This document shows, one piece after another, positions 27,945 to 35,738 of a stretch of DNA of 64,000 nucleotides. Position 1 is the first letter of the stretch. Each line of letters starts with the position of its first letter. Origin of the DNA: TMED27 sp041397865 (lineage in GTDB: Bacteria > Pseudomonadota > Alphaproteobacteria > Micavibrionales > Micavibrionaceae); contig JAWKVT010000002.1 of NCBI GenBank assembly GCA_041397865.1, positions 372,001-436,000 of the forward strand. The letters are read 5' to 3'. Under the pieces are notes generated by a model. The model searched no databases, was not told the origin of the DNA, and worked only from the letters and a program-made list of their open reading frames with translations. The position numbers and the translations under genes were made by a program.

Positions 27945-28703
27945 TTAACTAAAAAACTGCTCTTTAAACACCCGCTCTTCAAGCGGGCTTTCGGGGTCAA
28001 ACAGCAGCGACTTCGTAATTTTTTTCGATTCGCTAACGCTCACCTCTTTCACATCACGCACCTCTTTTGAATCCGCCGTCGCGCTCACCGGGCGTTCCAG
28101 AGATTTTGTAATCTCAAACTTAATCTTGCTGTCATTCTTCAAAATGGCCCCCGGCCACCGCCGCGGGCGAAATGCTGAAATTGGCGTCATTGCAATAATA
28201 TTAGCCTGAAGCGGCAGGATAGGCCCACCCGCCGAGGAGTTATAAGCCGTGCTGCCCACGGGCGTCGAAACCATAACCCCGTCGCAAATCAACTCCTTAA
28301 TACGAAGCTCTCCATCCACATGCACTTTAATTTTGGCTGAGTTATGCGTCTCCCGCAAAAGCGCAACTTCGTTAAAAGCAACCTCTTCGTGTTTCTTGCC
28401 GTCCCGGTCAATGGCGACCATGGAAAGCGGATGAATCGTAAAGCGCTTGGCGTTTTGAATCCGTTCTTCCAGATCGTCTTTTCTATGCGGGTTTAAAAGA
28501 AAACCCAGCGTCCCCAGATTGAGTCCGTAAAGCGGCGCCTGATAATCGGCAAACGCATGCAGGGCGCGCAGCATCGTCCCGTCGCCGCCCAGCACCACAA
28601 TCGTATCGGCTTCCTCCGGCTCTACAGTCCCGTAAGCGCTCTTCAACTCCTCAAGCGCTTTTTGCGCCCGTGGTTTCCGGCCCGCAAAGAAGCTCAGCTT
28701 CAT
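27945..28703 (-). CDS. nadK: NAD kinase
   Basis: NadK phosphorylates NAD to NADP. The ATP/NAD motif VVLGGDGTMLRALH and the second motif GSTAYNSSAGGPIL are intact, as is LGTLGFLLN. The length, 252 residues, matches the compact alphaproteobacterial form. It overlaps the upstream pyrE fusion gene by 4 bases (ATGA), so the two are probably translated from one message. Confidence 0.96.
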   Translation of the reverse strand: MKLSFFAGRKPRAQKALEELKSAYGTVEPEEADTIVVLGGDGTMLRALHAFADYQAPLYGLNLGTLGFLLNPHRKDDLEERIQNAKRFTIHPLSMVAIDRDGKKHEEVAFNEVALLRETHNSAKIKVHVDGELRIKELICDGVMVSTPVGSTAYNSSAGGPILPLQANIIAMTPISAFRPRRWPGAILKNDSKIKFEITKSLERPVSATADSKEVRDVKEVSVSESKKITKSLLFDPESPLEERVFKEQFFS

Positions 28704-29617
28704 GCTGCCGCCTCCCAGTTCTCCGGATCGTTAAGGAAGGCTTCAACTGCTGCCAGCGTGTCCTTGTCAAAATATTTCTGCTCCTTCGCCAGCGCCAGAA
28801 CGTCCCACCACGTCGCCAGCGCATGCAGCGTAAGCCCCATCTCTTCCATGTTTTGCAGGCTGCGCGGAAAAATACCGTAATGGAAAACCACAAAGGCATG
28901 CTCGACAACCAGCCCGGCATCGCGCATCGCATCGACAAAAATCTTCTTGCTGCCGCCATCTGTTTGCAAATCTTCAATCAGAACGGCCCTCGGCTTCCCG
29001 CTCTCCGGCAGATATCCCTCAATCTGCGCTGTGCGGCCATAGCCCTTAGGCTCCTTGCGAACGTAAATCATGGGCTTTTCAAGGCGCTCCGCAACAAATG
29101 CGCCATAAGGTATGCCTGCGGTTTCCCCACCCGCAACCATGTCGATATTCTCCGCGCCGATTTCAGCAGACAACAACCCCGCCGCCGCATCCATCAGAAA
29201 GTTGCGCTCCTTCGGAAAAGAAATAAGCCGCCGACAATCAATATAGACCGGGCTTTTCCGCCCCGATTTTAAAGTAAAAGGCTCCCGGCTGTTAAACAGC
29301 ACCGATTCGGTATCAAGCAAAATCTGCGCCGTCGTTTTGGCAATCTCCGGCTTGTCCATCGTAACAATTTGCCGCCTGCGGTCGGTTTCATCGTCAATCA
29401 GGCTGATAAATTCCTGCATGGTGGAATCGGTCACGGCCAGAATTTTCGCAATGCTTTCCGTCGAAGGCCAGCGCGGCTTGCCGTCGGGGCTGATCCGCTT
29501 GCTTTTGTTAAAGGATGTCGGGTCCAGCCCCGCTTGTTTGGCAAGGCCGGAAGGGGAGTAGCCAAAAGCTTTTGCAAGCCGGTCTATGGCCGTCCAGATT
29601 TTTTCGTGAGTCAACAT
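28700..29617 (-). CDS. pyrE: HTH domain fused to orotate phosphoribosyltransferase
   Basis: The protein has two parts. Residues 1-75 (from ATG 29617) form a Cro/C1-type helix-turn-helix (SPSGLAKQAGLDPTSFNKSKR, then RWPSTESIAKILAV), of the kind usually found at the front of LexA-like S24 repressors. From about residue 87 (MDKPEIAKTTAQIL) a complete PyrE follows, with SGRKSPVYIDCRRLISFP, the dimer loop RKEPKGYGR and the PRPP motif VLIEDLQTDGGS. PyrE makes orotidine monophosphate in pyrimidine synthesis. An internal ATG at 29359 could start PyrE alone, but no good ribosome site precedes it. A start at 29656 is also possible. The gene is divergent from the phage-like operon and is coupled to nadK. 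Confidence 0.85.
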   Translation of the reverse strand: MLTHEKIWTAIDRLAKAFGYSPSGLAKQAGLDPTSFNKSKRISPDGKPRWPSTESIAKILAVTDSTMQEFISLIDDETDRRRQIVTMDKPEIAKTTAQILLDTESVLFNSREPFTLKSGRKSPVYIDCRRLISFPKERNFLMDAAAGLLSAEIGAENIDMVAGGETAGIPYGAFVAERLEKPMIYVRKEPKGYGRTAQIEGYLPESGKPRAVLIEDLQTDGGSKKIFVDAMRDAGLVVEHAFVVFHYGIFPRSLQNMEEMGLTLHALATWWDVLALAKEQKYFDKDTLAAVEAFLNDPENWEAAA

Positions 29618-29718
29618 AGGACGATAGTCCCATTTGTCTGCATATAAATAAAGCAAAAAAAATAAGAAAAAAATCCTATTTTCTTCTTGACACCTACTGA
29701 AATATATACCACAAATGA

Positions 29719-29733
29719 GAACATAAAGGGAAC
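29719..29733. promoter_or_regulatory. Candidate LexA (SOS) box, GAAC-N7-GAAC
   Basis: GAACATAAAGGGAAC reads GAAC, seven bases, GAAC; its complement is GTTC-N7-GTTC, the form of the alphaproteobacterial LexA operator. It lies 31 bases before the first gene of the phage-like operon and 102 bases before the HTH-PyrE start. About two such matches are expected by chance over this window on both strands, so location is the main support. Confidence 0.5.
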
Positions 29734-29763
29734 AATTATATCTAAAAACAGGAACCCCCCGAC

Positions 29764-30213
29764 ATGCTCACAAAAAACAAGACGGAAGAAGACAGCGGAA
29801 AATCCTTGAAAACCATACCGTTTAAGGATGCGGAGGAAGCGTGGTTCTGGTTTGTCGCCGCACAGGAAGCCCGTCTGGACGGGGCAAGGTTTGCCGCCGG
29901 ACAAAGCCTGATGCCAAGGCCTTGCGAACCGGTGGATATCTTGAAAGTGCTTGATCGCCTGTACCGCAATCGTCGGCTATTGCGCGATCATCTGCTGGTG
30001 CTGCGCCATTATGGCCGCCGCCATATGCCGCCCGATGAACGCCGCCCCAAAGAAATGTGCGCGTTCCGGCTCTGGTATGAAGCCCTGGAAAGAATCGGCG
30101 AAGTTCTGGAGCGCAAGGGTATCGTCGAACCGCCGCCCGCGCAGCATAAAAACTGGATAGGCGAATCGCTGCGCATGGAAACCGCAGCAGGGTGGGAGGT
30201 CGCAGCGGAATGA
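29764..30213 (+). CDS. First gene of the virion operon, unknown function
   Basis: The gene encodes 149 residues, soluble. EEAWFWFVAAQEARLDGARF, RPCEPVDILKVLDRLYRNRRL and a Pro/Asp-rich loop (MPPDERRPKE) before FRLWYEALERIGEVLERKG form a pattern I associate with small proteins preceding phage-like clusters in alphaproteobacteria, but I cannot name a function. It is preceded by the candidate SOS box and overlaps the next gene by 4 bases (ATGA). Confidence 0.75.
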   Translation: MLTKNKTEEDSGKSLKTIPFKDAEEAWFWFVAAQEARLDGARFAAGQSLMPRPCEPVDILKVLDRLYRNRRLLRDHLLVLRHYGRRHMPPDERRPKEMCAFRLWYEALERIGEVLERKGIVEPPPAQHKNWIGESLRMETAAGWEVAAE

Positions 30214-30641
30214 TAACCGGAAATGAAACCGAAAAACGCCCTCATGCCTGGGCCGTGTTCAGCGGCCATGCCGACTTGCCGTGGCTGAAAATTCTCAGAC
30301 CCGGATTTCGCCATTGTGCAGTCCTGATGAATGACGGTCGGCGCTGGGTCACGGTTGACCCGCTCTCGAATTATACCGAAATCGCCATCCATGATTTGCC
30401 GCCGGAATTTGATTTGCCGCTCTGGATGAAAACCAACGGCTATACCGTCATAAAAGCGCCGCTGCGGCGCGAAACCCGCCCCGCTCCGTTTGCGGTTTAT
30501 AGCTGCGTGGAATCGGTAAAGCGCGTGCTGGGCATCCATAAGCGCCTGATTTTTACGCCGTGGCAGCTCTACCGCTATTTAAGAGAAATCCAAATCAAAC
30601 AGACACAGCAACCCAAAGGAGATAAAGCATGGGAAGTTTAA
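30210..30641 (+). CDS. Possible permuted NlpC/P60-like (papain-fold) protein
   Basis: The gene encodes 143 residues with no signal peptide. FRHCAVLMNDGRRWVTVDP places a His early and YSCVESVKRVLGIHK places a Cys late, the order expected in permuted NlpC/P60 (LRAT-like) folds, with TPWQLYRYL after it. The fold is an inference from these motifs only. The start ATG overlaps the stop of the upstream gene, and the last 13 bases overlap the next gene, so it is part of the operon. Confidence 0.65.
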   Translation: MITGNETEKRPHAWAVFSGHADLPWLKILRPGFRHCAVLMNDGRRWVTVDPLSNYTEIAIHDLPPEFDLPLWMKTNGYTVIKAPLRRETRPAPFAVYSCVESVKRVLGIHKRLIFTPWQLYRYLREIQIKQTQQPKGDKAWEV

Positions 30642-30895
30642 CCTCACGCCCCAAAGCGCCATCGCAGCCGCAAGTGGTCTTTGTACCGCAAACTGCGCCA
30701 ACCGCCGAACCCGCTCCGGCCCCAACGCCGCAAACCGAAAATCCGCCTTCCGCCGAAGAAACCGCGTCGGAAGCGCGTAGGCAGAGTTTATTAGGACGCG
30801 AGCGCAGCCGTTTCGGCACAGTACAAACCGGTTTTCGCGGGCTGCTCGGCCTGTCGGATAACACAAACAGCCGCAAAACGCTGCTCGGCGAATAA
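30629..30895 (+). CDS. Small phage protein upstream of the portal
   Basis: The gene encodes 88 residues. The first half is Pro/Ala-rich and disordered (QTAPTAEPAPAPTPQTENP). The second half has a basic helix and ends RKTLLGE after GFRGLLGLSDNTNS. Short proteins with a disordered front and an RKTLLG-type end are common just before podovirus portal genes; the role is unknown. A good ribosome site (AAAGGAG) precedes the ATG. Confidence 0.72.
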   Translation: MGSLTSRPKAPSQPQVVFVPQTAPTAEPAPAPTPQTENPPSAEETASEARRQSLLGRERSRFGTVQTGFRGLLGLSDNTNSRKTLLGE

Positions 30896-30918
30896 CAGGC
30901 CGATAGAAAGGACCAAAC

Positions 30919-32481
30919 ATGAAAAATGTGATTGCAATTGACCAAACCGCGCTCGAACCGGAAGAGATTCAGGCGCGGCTGTCGCTGATCCTCACGCGGT
31001 TTAAAGCCGCCCATGCGCGGCGCGAAAACTGGGAAAAACTCTGGGAGGAGTGCTACGACTACGCCTTGCCGCAGCGCGGCGGGTTCACAGCAGAGCCGCT
31101 GGCCGGACGCAGCAGAACCAATCAGATTTACGACGCCACGGCCATGGACGCCGCCGACCAGCTTGCCTCTTCCATGCTCGGCAGCCTCACCCCGACATGG
31201 TCGCAATGGTTCGGCCTTAAACCCGGCCCGGATTTAAGCGCCGAAGAAGCAGAGCGCCTCGCGCCCGTTTTAGAAAAAGCCGCCAAAACCATTCAGGACC
31301 ATTTCGACCGCTCGAACTTTGCCGTCGAAATTCACCAATGCTACCTCGATCTCATCGTTGGCGGCACCGCAAGCCTGTATTTCGAAGAAGCCCGGCCCGG
31401 CAGTTTCTCCGCCTTTAAATTCTCCGCAGCCCCGCTCAACGCAATAGTGCTGGAGGAGGGCGATAACGGCTATCTTGACGGCGCTTTCCGCCAAATGAAA
31501 ATGACACTGGAGCAATTAACCTCCCGCTACCCGGAAAGCCAGCTTCCCGCTGATATTTTAAAACGCGCGGCGCACGACCCGCAGGAACGCTTCAAGGTTC
31601 TCGAAGCCGTCCTGCCCGATGGTTTGGTCTATACCTATCATGCGTGCTTGATGGAAGATCAGCCCGCTCTCCTTTCAACCGGGCGCTTCGAGCAATCGCC
31701 CGTGATCTCTTTTCGCTGGCTGAAGTCACCGGGAGAAATTTACGGACGCTCCCCCGTGATGAAGGCGCTGCCCGATATAAAAACCGCGAATAAGGTTGTT
31801 GAGCTGATCCTCAAAAACGCCTCCATCGCGGTAACCGGAATTTGGCAGGCCGATGATGACGGCGTATTGAACCCCGCAAATATAGAACTGACGCCCGGCA
31901 GCATTATCCCCAAAGCCATCGGCTCAAAGGGATTGCAACCGCTGGACATGCCCGGACGTTTTGATGTCTCGCAGCTTGTGCTGGACAGCTTGCAATCGCG
32001 CATCCGTCACGCGCTGCTGGCCGACCGCCTCGCGCCCATCGCTTCGCCGAAAATGACCGCAACCGAAGTGCTGGAGCGCAGCGCTGAAATGTCACTCCTG
32101 CTTGGTGCGACCTATGGACGCCTGCAAACGGAATTGCTGACCCCGCTGATCCAGCGCGCCTTTGCCATTCTCAAACGCCGGGGCGAAGTGCCCGATATTG
32201 CTCTTGATGGCCGCCTCGTCGCTGTCGATTACCGCTCGCCGCTCGCGCGCAGTCAAGGCCAGAAAAACGTGCAAAACACGCTGAGCTGGATTTCCTCCGT
32301 CCTCGCCATGGGCCCCGAAGCCTCCGCCGCAATCAACCTGCCCGAAGCCGCCCGCTTCCTCGGTGATGCGCTCGGCGTACCAAATGACCTGATCCGCAAG
32401 GAACTGCCGCAACTGGATTTGTCCGAACTGGCTCGGGCCGTTGATGAAACGCAAATTCCACAAGAAGGAGAACAGCTATGA
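30919..32481 (+). CDS. Phage portal (head-to-tail connector) protein, T7 gp8-like
   Basis: This protein would form the dodecameric portal at the capsid vertex through which DNA enters and leaves. NWEKLWEECYDYALPQRGGF, RTNQIYDATAMDAADQLASSML and LTPTWSQWFGLKPG are signature blocks of the T7-type connector family. Late residues MTATEVLERSAEMSLLLGATYGRLQ match its stem/wing region. The length, 520 residues, is complete and no stop or frameshift interrupts it. It overlaps the next gene by 4 bases. Confidence 0.95.
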   Translation: MKNVIAIDQTALEPEEIQARLSLILTRFKAAHARRENWEKLWEECYDYALPQRGGFTAEPLAGRSRTNQIYDATAMDAADQLASSMLGSLTPTWSQWFGLKPGPDLSAEEAERLAPVLEKAAKTIQDHFDRSNFAVEIHQCYLDLIVGGTASLYFEEARPGSFSAFKFSAAPLNAIVLEEGDNGYLDGAFRQMKMTLEQLTSRYPESQLPADILKRAAHDPQERFKVLEAVLPDGLVYTYHACLMEDQPALLSTGRFEQSPVISFRWLKSPGEIYGRSPVMKALPDIKTANKVVELILKNASIAVTGIWQADDDGVLNPANIELTPGSIIPKAIGSKGLQPLDMPGRFDVSQLVLDSLQSRIRHALLADRLAPIASPKMTATEVLERSAEMSLLLGATYGRLQTELLTPLIQRAFAILKRRGEVPDIALDGRLVAVDYRSPLARSQGQKNVQNTLSWISSVLAMGPEASAAINLPEAARFLGDALGVPNDLIRKELPQLDLSELARAVDETQIPQEGEQL

Positions 32482-32774
32482 TTCTAGATCTGCTGAAAAA
32501 AGAACCGCCATTGCCGATAACAGCCGCTGAGAAAGGGCTTGTCCATGGACCCTTAGAGCCAAACAAAACGGAAATGCGCGAAATCGAAAAAGCTTTCGCG
32601 AGGGCTTTCGCCACCGACGATGGGCAGAAAGTCCTTTCTCATTTGCAAGTCATCACCTTTCACCGCGCTCTCGGGCCGGGCGTCGCCGATGAACATCTGC
32701 GCTATAGCGAAGGCCAGCGTTCAATGATTGCGACAATCCTGCGCCTCATCGACCGTGGCCGAAAACCTCAATAA
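32478..32774 (+). CDS. Bbp19-like phage protein
   Basis: The gene encodes 98 residues. AFARAFATDDGQKVLSHLQVITFHRALGP followed by LRYSEGQRSMIATILRLI matches the small Bbp19-type protein that sits after portal genes in podoviruses. The function in the family is not established; a structural or connector role is likely. The N-terminal 35 residues are variable. Confidence 0.82.
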   Translation: MILDLLKKEPPLPITAAEKGLVHGPLEPNKTEMREIEKAFARAFATDDGQKVLSHLQVITFHRALGPGVADEHLRYSEGQRSMIATILRLIDRGRKPQ

Positions 32775-32804
32775 GTTTCTAACCCCTATAAAGGAGACTA
32801 AAAC

Positions 32805-33452
32805 ATGACAAACCTACTCGTCGAAGATATTGACCCGGCAATGGTGCCGGATAAATTTAAAAACCCGCAAACGGGCGCAGTTCGTATGGAAGCGCTCATC
32901 AATTCTTATTCGGAATTGGAAAAGAAAATGTCATCTGCGCCCGGCGCACCTGCATCGCACGAAGATTATTGTGTGAATTGCGATCACGGTCTGTTTACGC
33001 CGGATACGGACATAAACCGCCGTTTGCACGCCAAAGGCATGACACAGGATCAGGTGCAGGAAGTCTACGACCTTGCGGCTGAAAAAATGGTGCCGATGAT
33101 TAAACAAATCGCTGGCGACTTCAGCGCCGATCGTGAAGTTGAAAAACTGATCGGGCATTTCGGCGGCCCGGATAAGTGGAAAGAGGTTTCCCGCCAGCTT
33201 CTCGCCTTTGGTCGCAGAAATTTACCCGCCGATGTCCTCGAGAATCTGTCCAACTCCTTTGAAGGCGTACTGGCCCTGCACAGAATGATGAAATCGGACG
33301 AACCCGGCCTGCAAAAGAAAGCCGACAATTTCTCGGGCGTAAACGAGAATGATTTAAAATCCATGATGCGTGATCCGCGTTACTGGCGCGATAAAGATCC
33401 CGCTTTTGTTGCCAAGGTCACCGAAGGCTTTGAGAAAGTTTACGGACAGTAG
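32805..33452 (+). CDS. Putative capsid scaffolding protein
   Basis: The gene encodes 215 residues, acidic and helical, located between the portal/Bbp19 genes and the capsid gene, the scaffold position in T7-like phages. The N-terminus VPDKFKNPQTGAVRMEALINSYSELEKK is typical of podovirus scaffolds. A CVNC pair near residue 46 is unusual. The C-terminal helices (LMRDPRYWRDKDPAFVAKV type) resemble capsid-binding tails. A ribosome site (AAAGGAG) precedes the ATG. Confidence 0.8.
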   Translation: MTNLLVEDIDPAMVPDKFKNPQTGAVRMEALINSYSELEKKMSSAPGAPASHEDYCVNCDHGLFTPDTDINRRLHAKGMTQDQVQEVYDLAAEKMVPMIKQIAGDFSADREVEKLIGHFGGPDKWKEVSRQLLAFGRRNLPADVLENLSNSFEGVLALHRMMKSDEPGLQKKADNFSGVNENDLKSMMRDPRYWRDKDPAFVAKVTEGFEKVYGQ

Positions 33453-33461
33453 CAAGGTACC

Positions 33462-33547
33462 CGTCATTGCGACCCCGGACTTGATCCGGGGGAAGCAATC
33501 TGGACTCTGGATTGCCGCGCCGGCTTCAAAGCCTCCTCGCAATGACG
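33462..33547. repeat. Palindromic repeat, CATTGCGA family
   Basis: CGTCATTGCGA at the left end is an exact inverted match of TCGCAATGACG at the right end, with inner arms GAAGCAATCTGG and TGGATTGC. It lies between the scaffold stop and the PilZ gene's end and may also act as a hairpin terminator for both. Confidence 0.88.
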
Positions 33548-33561
33548 ATATCTGGATTTTA

Positions 33562-33951
33562 CTAAAACTGCCCCTGTGATGCCGCAAACTGCGAAGCAAC
33601 GTAATCATCAACCACATTTTGAAAGTTGCTGCGGATTTGCTGGGTTAACGGACGGAACTCAAAGGCAATTTTATTGCGCCCTTTGCGAATAACGCGCGCG
33701 GCATGCGGAACATCAATAATGTTATCACGCAGCTTGAATTTCAGCGTAATATTCATTTCATCCTGTTCGCTAAATTCGCGCTCGTCCGCGCTCAGCAAAA
33801 CACCGCCCAAAGACCAGTTTTCAACCGGATACGTTTTGCCGTTGATAACACTGACGCAGCGATCACAATCGCGTCGTGAATATTTCCGCCGTGCCGCACT
33901 TGGCTCGTTGCTGTTATCGGCTTTTAATGATGAGAATAATCGTGCAAACAT
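33562..33951 (-). CDS. PilZ domain protein
   Basis: The gene encodes 129 residues with one PilZ domain, the c-di-GMP receptor fold. The Arg-rich front RRKYSRRDCDR offers the RxxxR motif and NWSLGGVLLS is the D/NxSxxG motif, so binding residues look intact. It is on the strand opposite to the virion genes, between scaffold and capsid, and so is a passenger rather than a structural gene. A c-di-GMP response is inferred from the family. The start has three downstream basic residues and no signal peptide. Confidence 0.88.
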   Translation of the reverse strand: MFARLFSSLKADNSNEPSAARRKYSRRDCDRCVSVINGKTYPVENWSLGGVLLSADEREFSEQDEMNITLKFKLRDNIIDVPHAARVIRKGRNKIAFEFRPLTQQIRSNFQNVVDDYVASQFAASQGQF

Positions 33952-34085
33952 GCTGTCCCCTAACGTTCACACCATCCTAATACGATTTGGCGTGCATTAC
34001 AATTTTATCCAAAACCAGTATCCACAAAACTATGGCAATTTTTAGGGCGGAGATGCAGATAAAATGAATTTTTCCAAAAAATAGC

Positions 34086-34114
34086 TTGACAATATAGGAA
34101 TAAATTCATATAAA
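34086..34114 (+). promoter_or_regulatory. Strong sigma-70 promoter upstream of the capsid gene
   Basis: TTGACA at 34086-34091 and TATAAA at 34109-34114 are 17 bases apart, close to the consensus, in an AT-rich stretch. The gap before it (33952-34085) holds no gene. It could drive capsid expression with host RNA polymerase, separately from the portal operon. Confidence 0.75.
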
Positions 34115-34119
34115 TAAAT

Positions 34120-34304
34120 CAACAACGCCCGGAATCCGTTCGGGCCACCCCTGTAGAATTGAACGCGCAGATAACCGCCGCCTTGCTTTAAGAGGTCCGG
34201 TCTGCGAATTCCCCGTAGTCAGGCCGTTCTTATAAGAACGAAAACCACCCGAGGGCCGGGCCTCAACCCCTTTCTTTTAACATCTAAATATGAGGTATAC
34301 GCCT
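34120..34304 (+). promoter_or_regulatory. Structured 5' leader of the capsid gene
   Basis: About 180 bases separate the promoter from the capsid start with no open frame of note. The stretch contains the hairpin GCCCG...CGGGC (34137-34155 region), the perfect 14-base palindrome GTTCTTATAAGAAC at 34226-34239, and a GC-rich inverted repeat GAGGGCCGGGCCTC followed by AACCCCTTTCTTTT. The last part could be a terminator or attenuator, or part of an RNA that controls capsid translation. The ribosome site GAGG at 34292-34295 precedes ATG 34305. Confidence 0.5.
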
Positions 34305-35138
34305 ATGTCTACGACAATAGATCAGGCCTTTATCAAGCAGTTCGAACAAGAAGTGCATGAGGCCTACCAGCGTCAGGGTTCCAAACTCAGAAACACTGTG
34401 CGCACAATTTCAAACGTCAACGGCTCTTCTGCCGTATTCCAGAAAATCGGTGTTGGCACCGCCGCAACTAAATCGACTCACGGCCTTGTCCCGGTCATGA
34501 ATCTCGATCACTCCAATGTTGAGGTCACGCTGGAAGATTACTACGCCGGTGACTGGATTGACCGTTTGGACGAACTGAAAATCAACATCGACGAGCGTCA
34601 GGTCATCGCCGCCGCAGGCGCAAACGCACTGGGCCGCAAAACCGACGAACTCATCATCAACTCTCTGGCCACAGCCAGCGCCAATACAATTGCCGATGGC
34701 AATGTCGGCATGACCAAGGATAAAATTCTTGAGTCCTTCGAACTATTCGGTGAGCAGGACGTTCCCGACGATGGACAGCGTTTTTGTATCGTCGGCTGGA
34801 AGCAATGGAGCGAACTGCTGAGCATCGACGAGTTCGTCAACGCCGATTATATCGGCAAGGACGCCTTGCCGTTCGCATCCGTGACGCAAGCCAAAATGTT
34901 CCTCGGAACCATCTTCATTCCCCATTCCGGCCTGCCGGTTGATGTTAACGATATCCGCTCATGTTTCTGGTATCACAAAACATCTGTCGGACACGCCGCC
35001 GCGAGTGAAGTCGAAACCGATGTTTCGTGGCATGGCGACCGCGCCGCCCATTTCGTCAATAACATGATGAGTCAGGGCGCCGGACTGATCGACGAAAACG
35101 GCATCATCACCATCAACTGTGATGAAACGCCTGACTAA
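34305..35138 (+). CDS. Phage major capsid protein
   Basis: The gene encodes 277 residues of the HK97-fold capsid type found in Bbp17-like podoviruses. The N-terminal helix QAFIKQFEQEVHEAYQRQGSKL is followed by ALGRKTDELIINSLATASA and the C-terminal FVNNMMSQGAGLIDENGI, family-like segments. The start was placed at ATG 34305 (MSTTIDQ) with GAGG nine bases upstream; ATG 34290 lies inside that site. It is intact. Confidence 0.92.
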   Translation: MSTTIDQAFIKQFEQEVHEAYQRQGSKLRNTVRTISNVNGSSAVFQKIGVGTAATKSTHGLVPVMNLDHSNVEVTLEDYYAGDWIDRLDELKINIDERQVIAAAGANALGRKTDELIINSLATASANTIADGNVGMTKDKILESFELFGEQDVPDDGQRFCIVGWKQWSELLSIDEFVNADYIGKDALPFASVTQAKMFLGTIFIPHSGLPVDVNDIRSCFWYHKTSVGHAAASEVETDVSWHGDRAAHFVNNMMSQGAGLIDENGIITINCDETPD

Positions 35139-35167
35139 TCCAGCCCAAGCACAACCTAACCTTCCTT

Positions 35168-35293
35168 GTCATCCCGTTGGCGAGCGATAGCGAGCTTAAA
35201 CAAACGGGATCTAGTAAAGAGAATTTGCAGTTGCAAATTCACATATGGATCCCCGCTGTTTGAATTTCTCTGCGCTCAATCGCGGGGATGACG
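35168..35293. repeat. Palindromic repeat, GTCATCCC family
   Basis: GTCATCCCG at the left faces GGGGATGAC at the right. Inner arms include AACGGGATC and ATCCCCGC, with GAATTTGCA/TGCAAATTC as a perfect central palindrome. It separates the capsid gene from the next small gene and differs from the CATTGCGA family. Confidence 0.8.
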
Positions 35294-35317
35294 GCTTTTA
35301 TATTAAGGAGAAAAATC

Positions 35318-35557
35318 ATGGCTTTTACGCCCAGCGATTTAAGCGTGCTTGCGTACGCGAACAACTTCACACTCTGGCATTACGTGACGACAGATGCCGA
35401 TGTAACCATCGCCGGTTATTTCGACAAGGCGTCTGAAATGCTGCGAGTGAATGATCTGATTATTGCGAATGTCGATACAGACGGAACCCCTGCCACCACA
35501 TTTTATGTGGTCACAGCCAACGCAGGCGGCAGTGTCACGATCGCAGCGTATGCATAA
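35318..35557 (+). CDS. Small phage structural-type protein after the capsid
   Basis: The gene encodes 79 residues. MAFTPSDLSVLAYANNFTLWHYVTTD and ASEMLRVNDLIIANVDTDG suggest a small beta protein such as a head-decoration or fibre-like subunit, a recurrent partner of this capsid type. The start was set at ATG 35318 with AAGGAG upstream; the frame extends 10 codons further into the repeat. The exact role is not known. Confidence 0.78.
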   Translation: MAFTPSDLSVLAYANNFTLWHYVTTDADVTIAGYFDKASEMLRVNDLIIANVDTDGTPATTFYVVTANAGGSVTIAAYA

Positions 35558-35667
35558 GCGCTAACGCGATCGTCCCTCCTCGAAACACTGCTTCAAGGCT
35601 CTGAGCGCGTCCCCACTAGCGCTCGCCAAGCCCTGCACATGTGTTCCAAAGAGAGTATCGACCACAA

Positions 35668-35717
35668 GAACGGTCCCGCTTTTCCCTTTTCCAAGCGGGG
35701 CCGTTCCCCCCTTTTTT
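35668..35717 (+). terminator. Rho-independent terminator after the capsid unit
   Basis: GAACGGTCCCGCTT (35668-35681) pairs with AAGCGGGGCCGTTC (35693-35706), 14 pairs with one G-U. C and T runs follow (35707-35717). It closes the capsid and small-protein transcript before tail tubular A. Confidence 0.88.
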
Positions 35718-35738
35718 ATAATTTAAGGAGAAAACACC

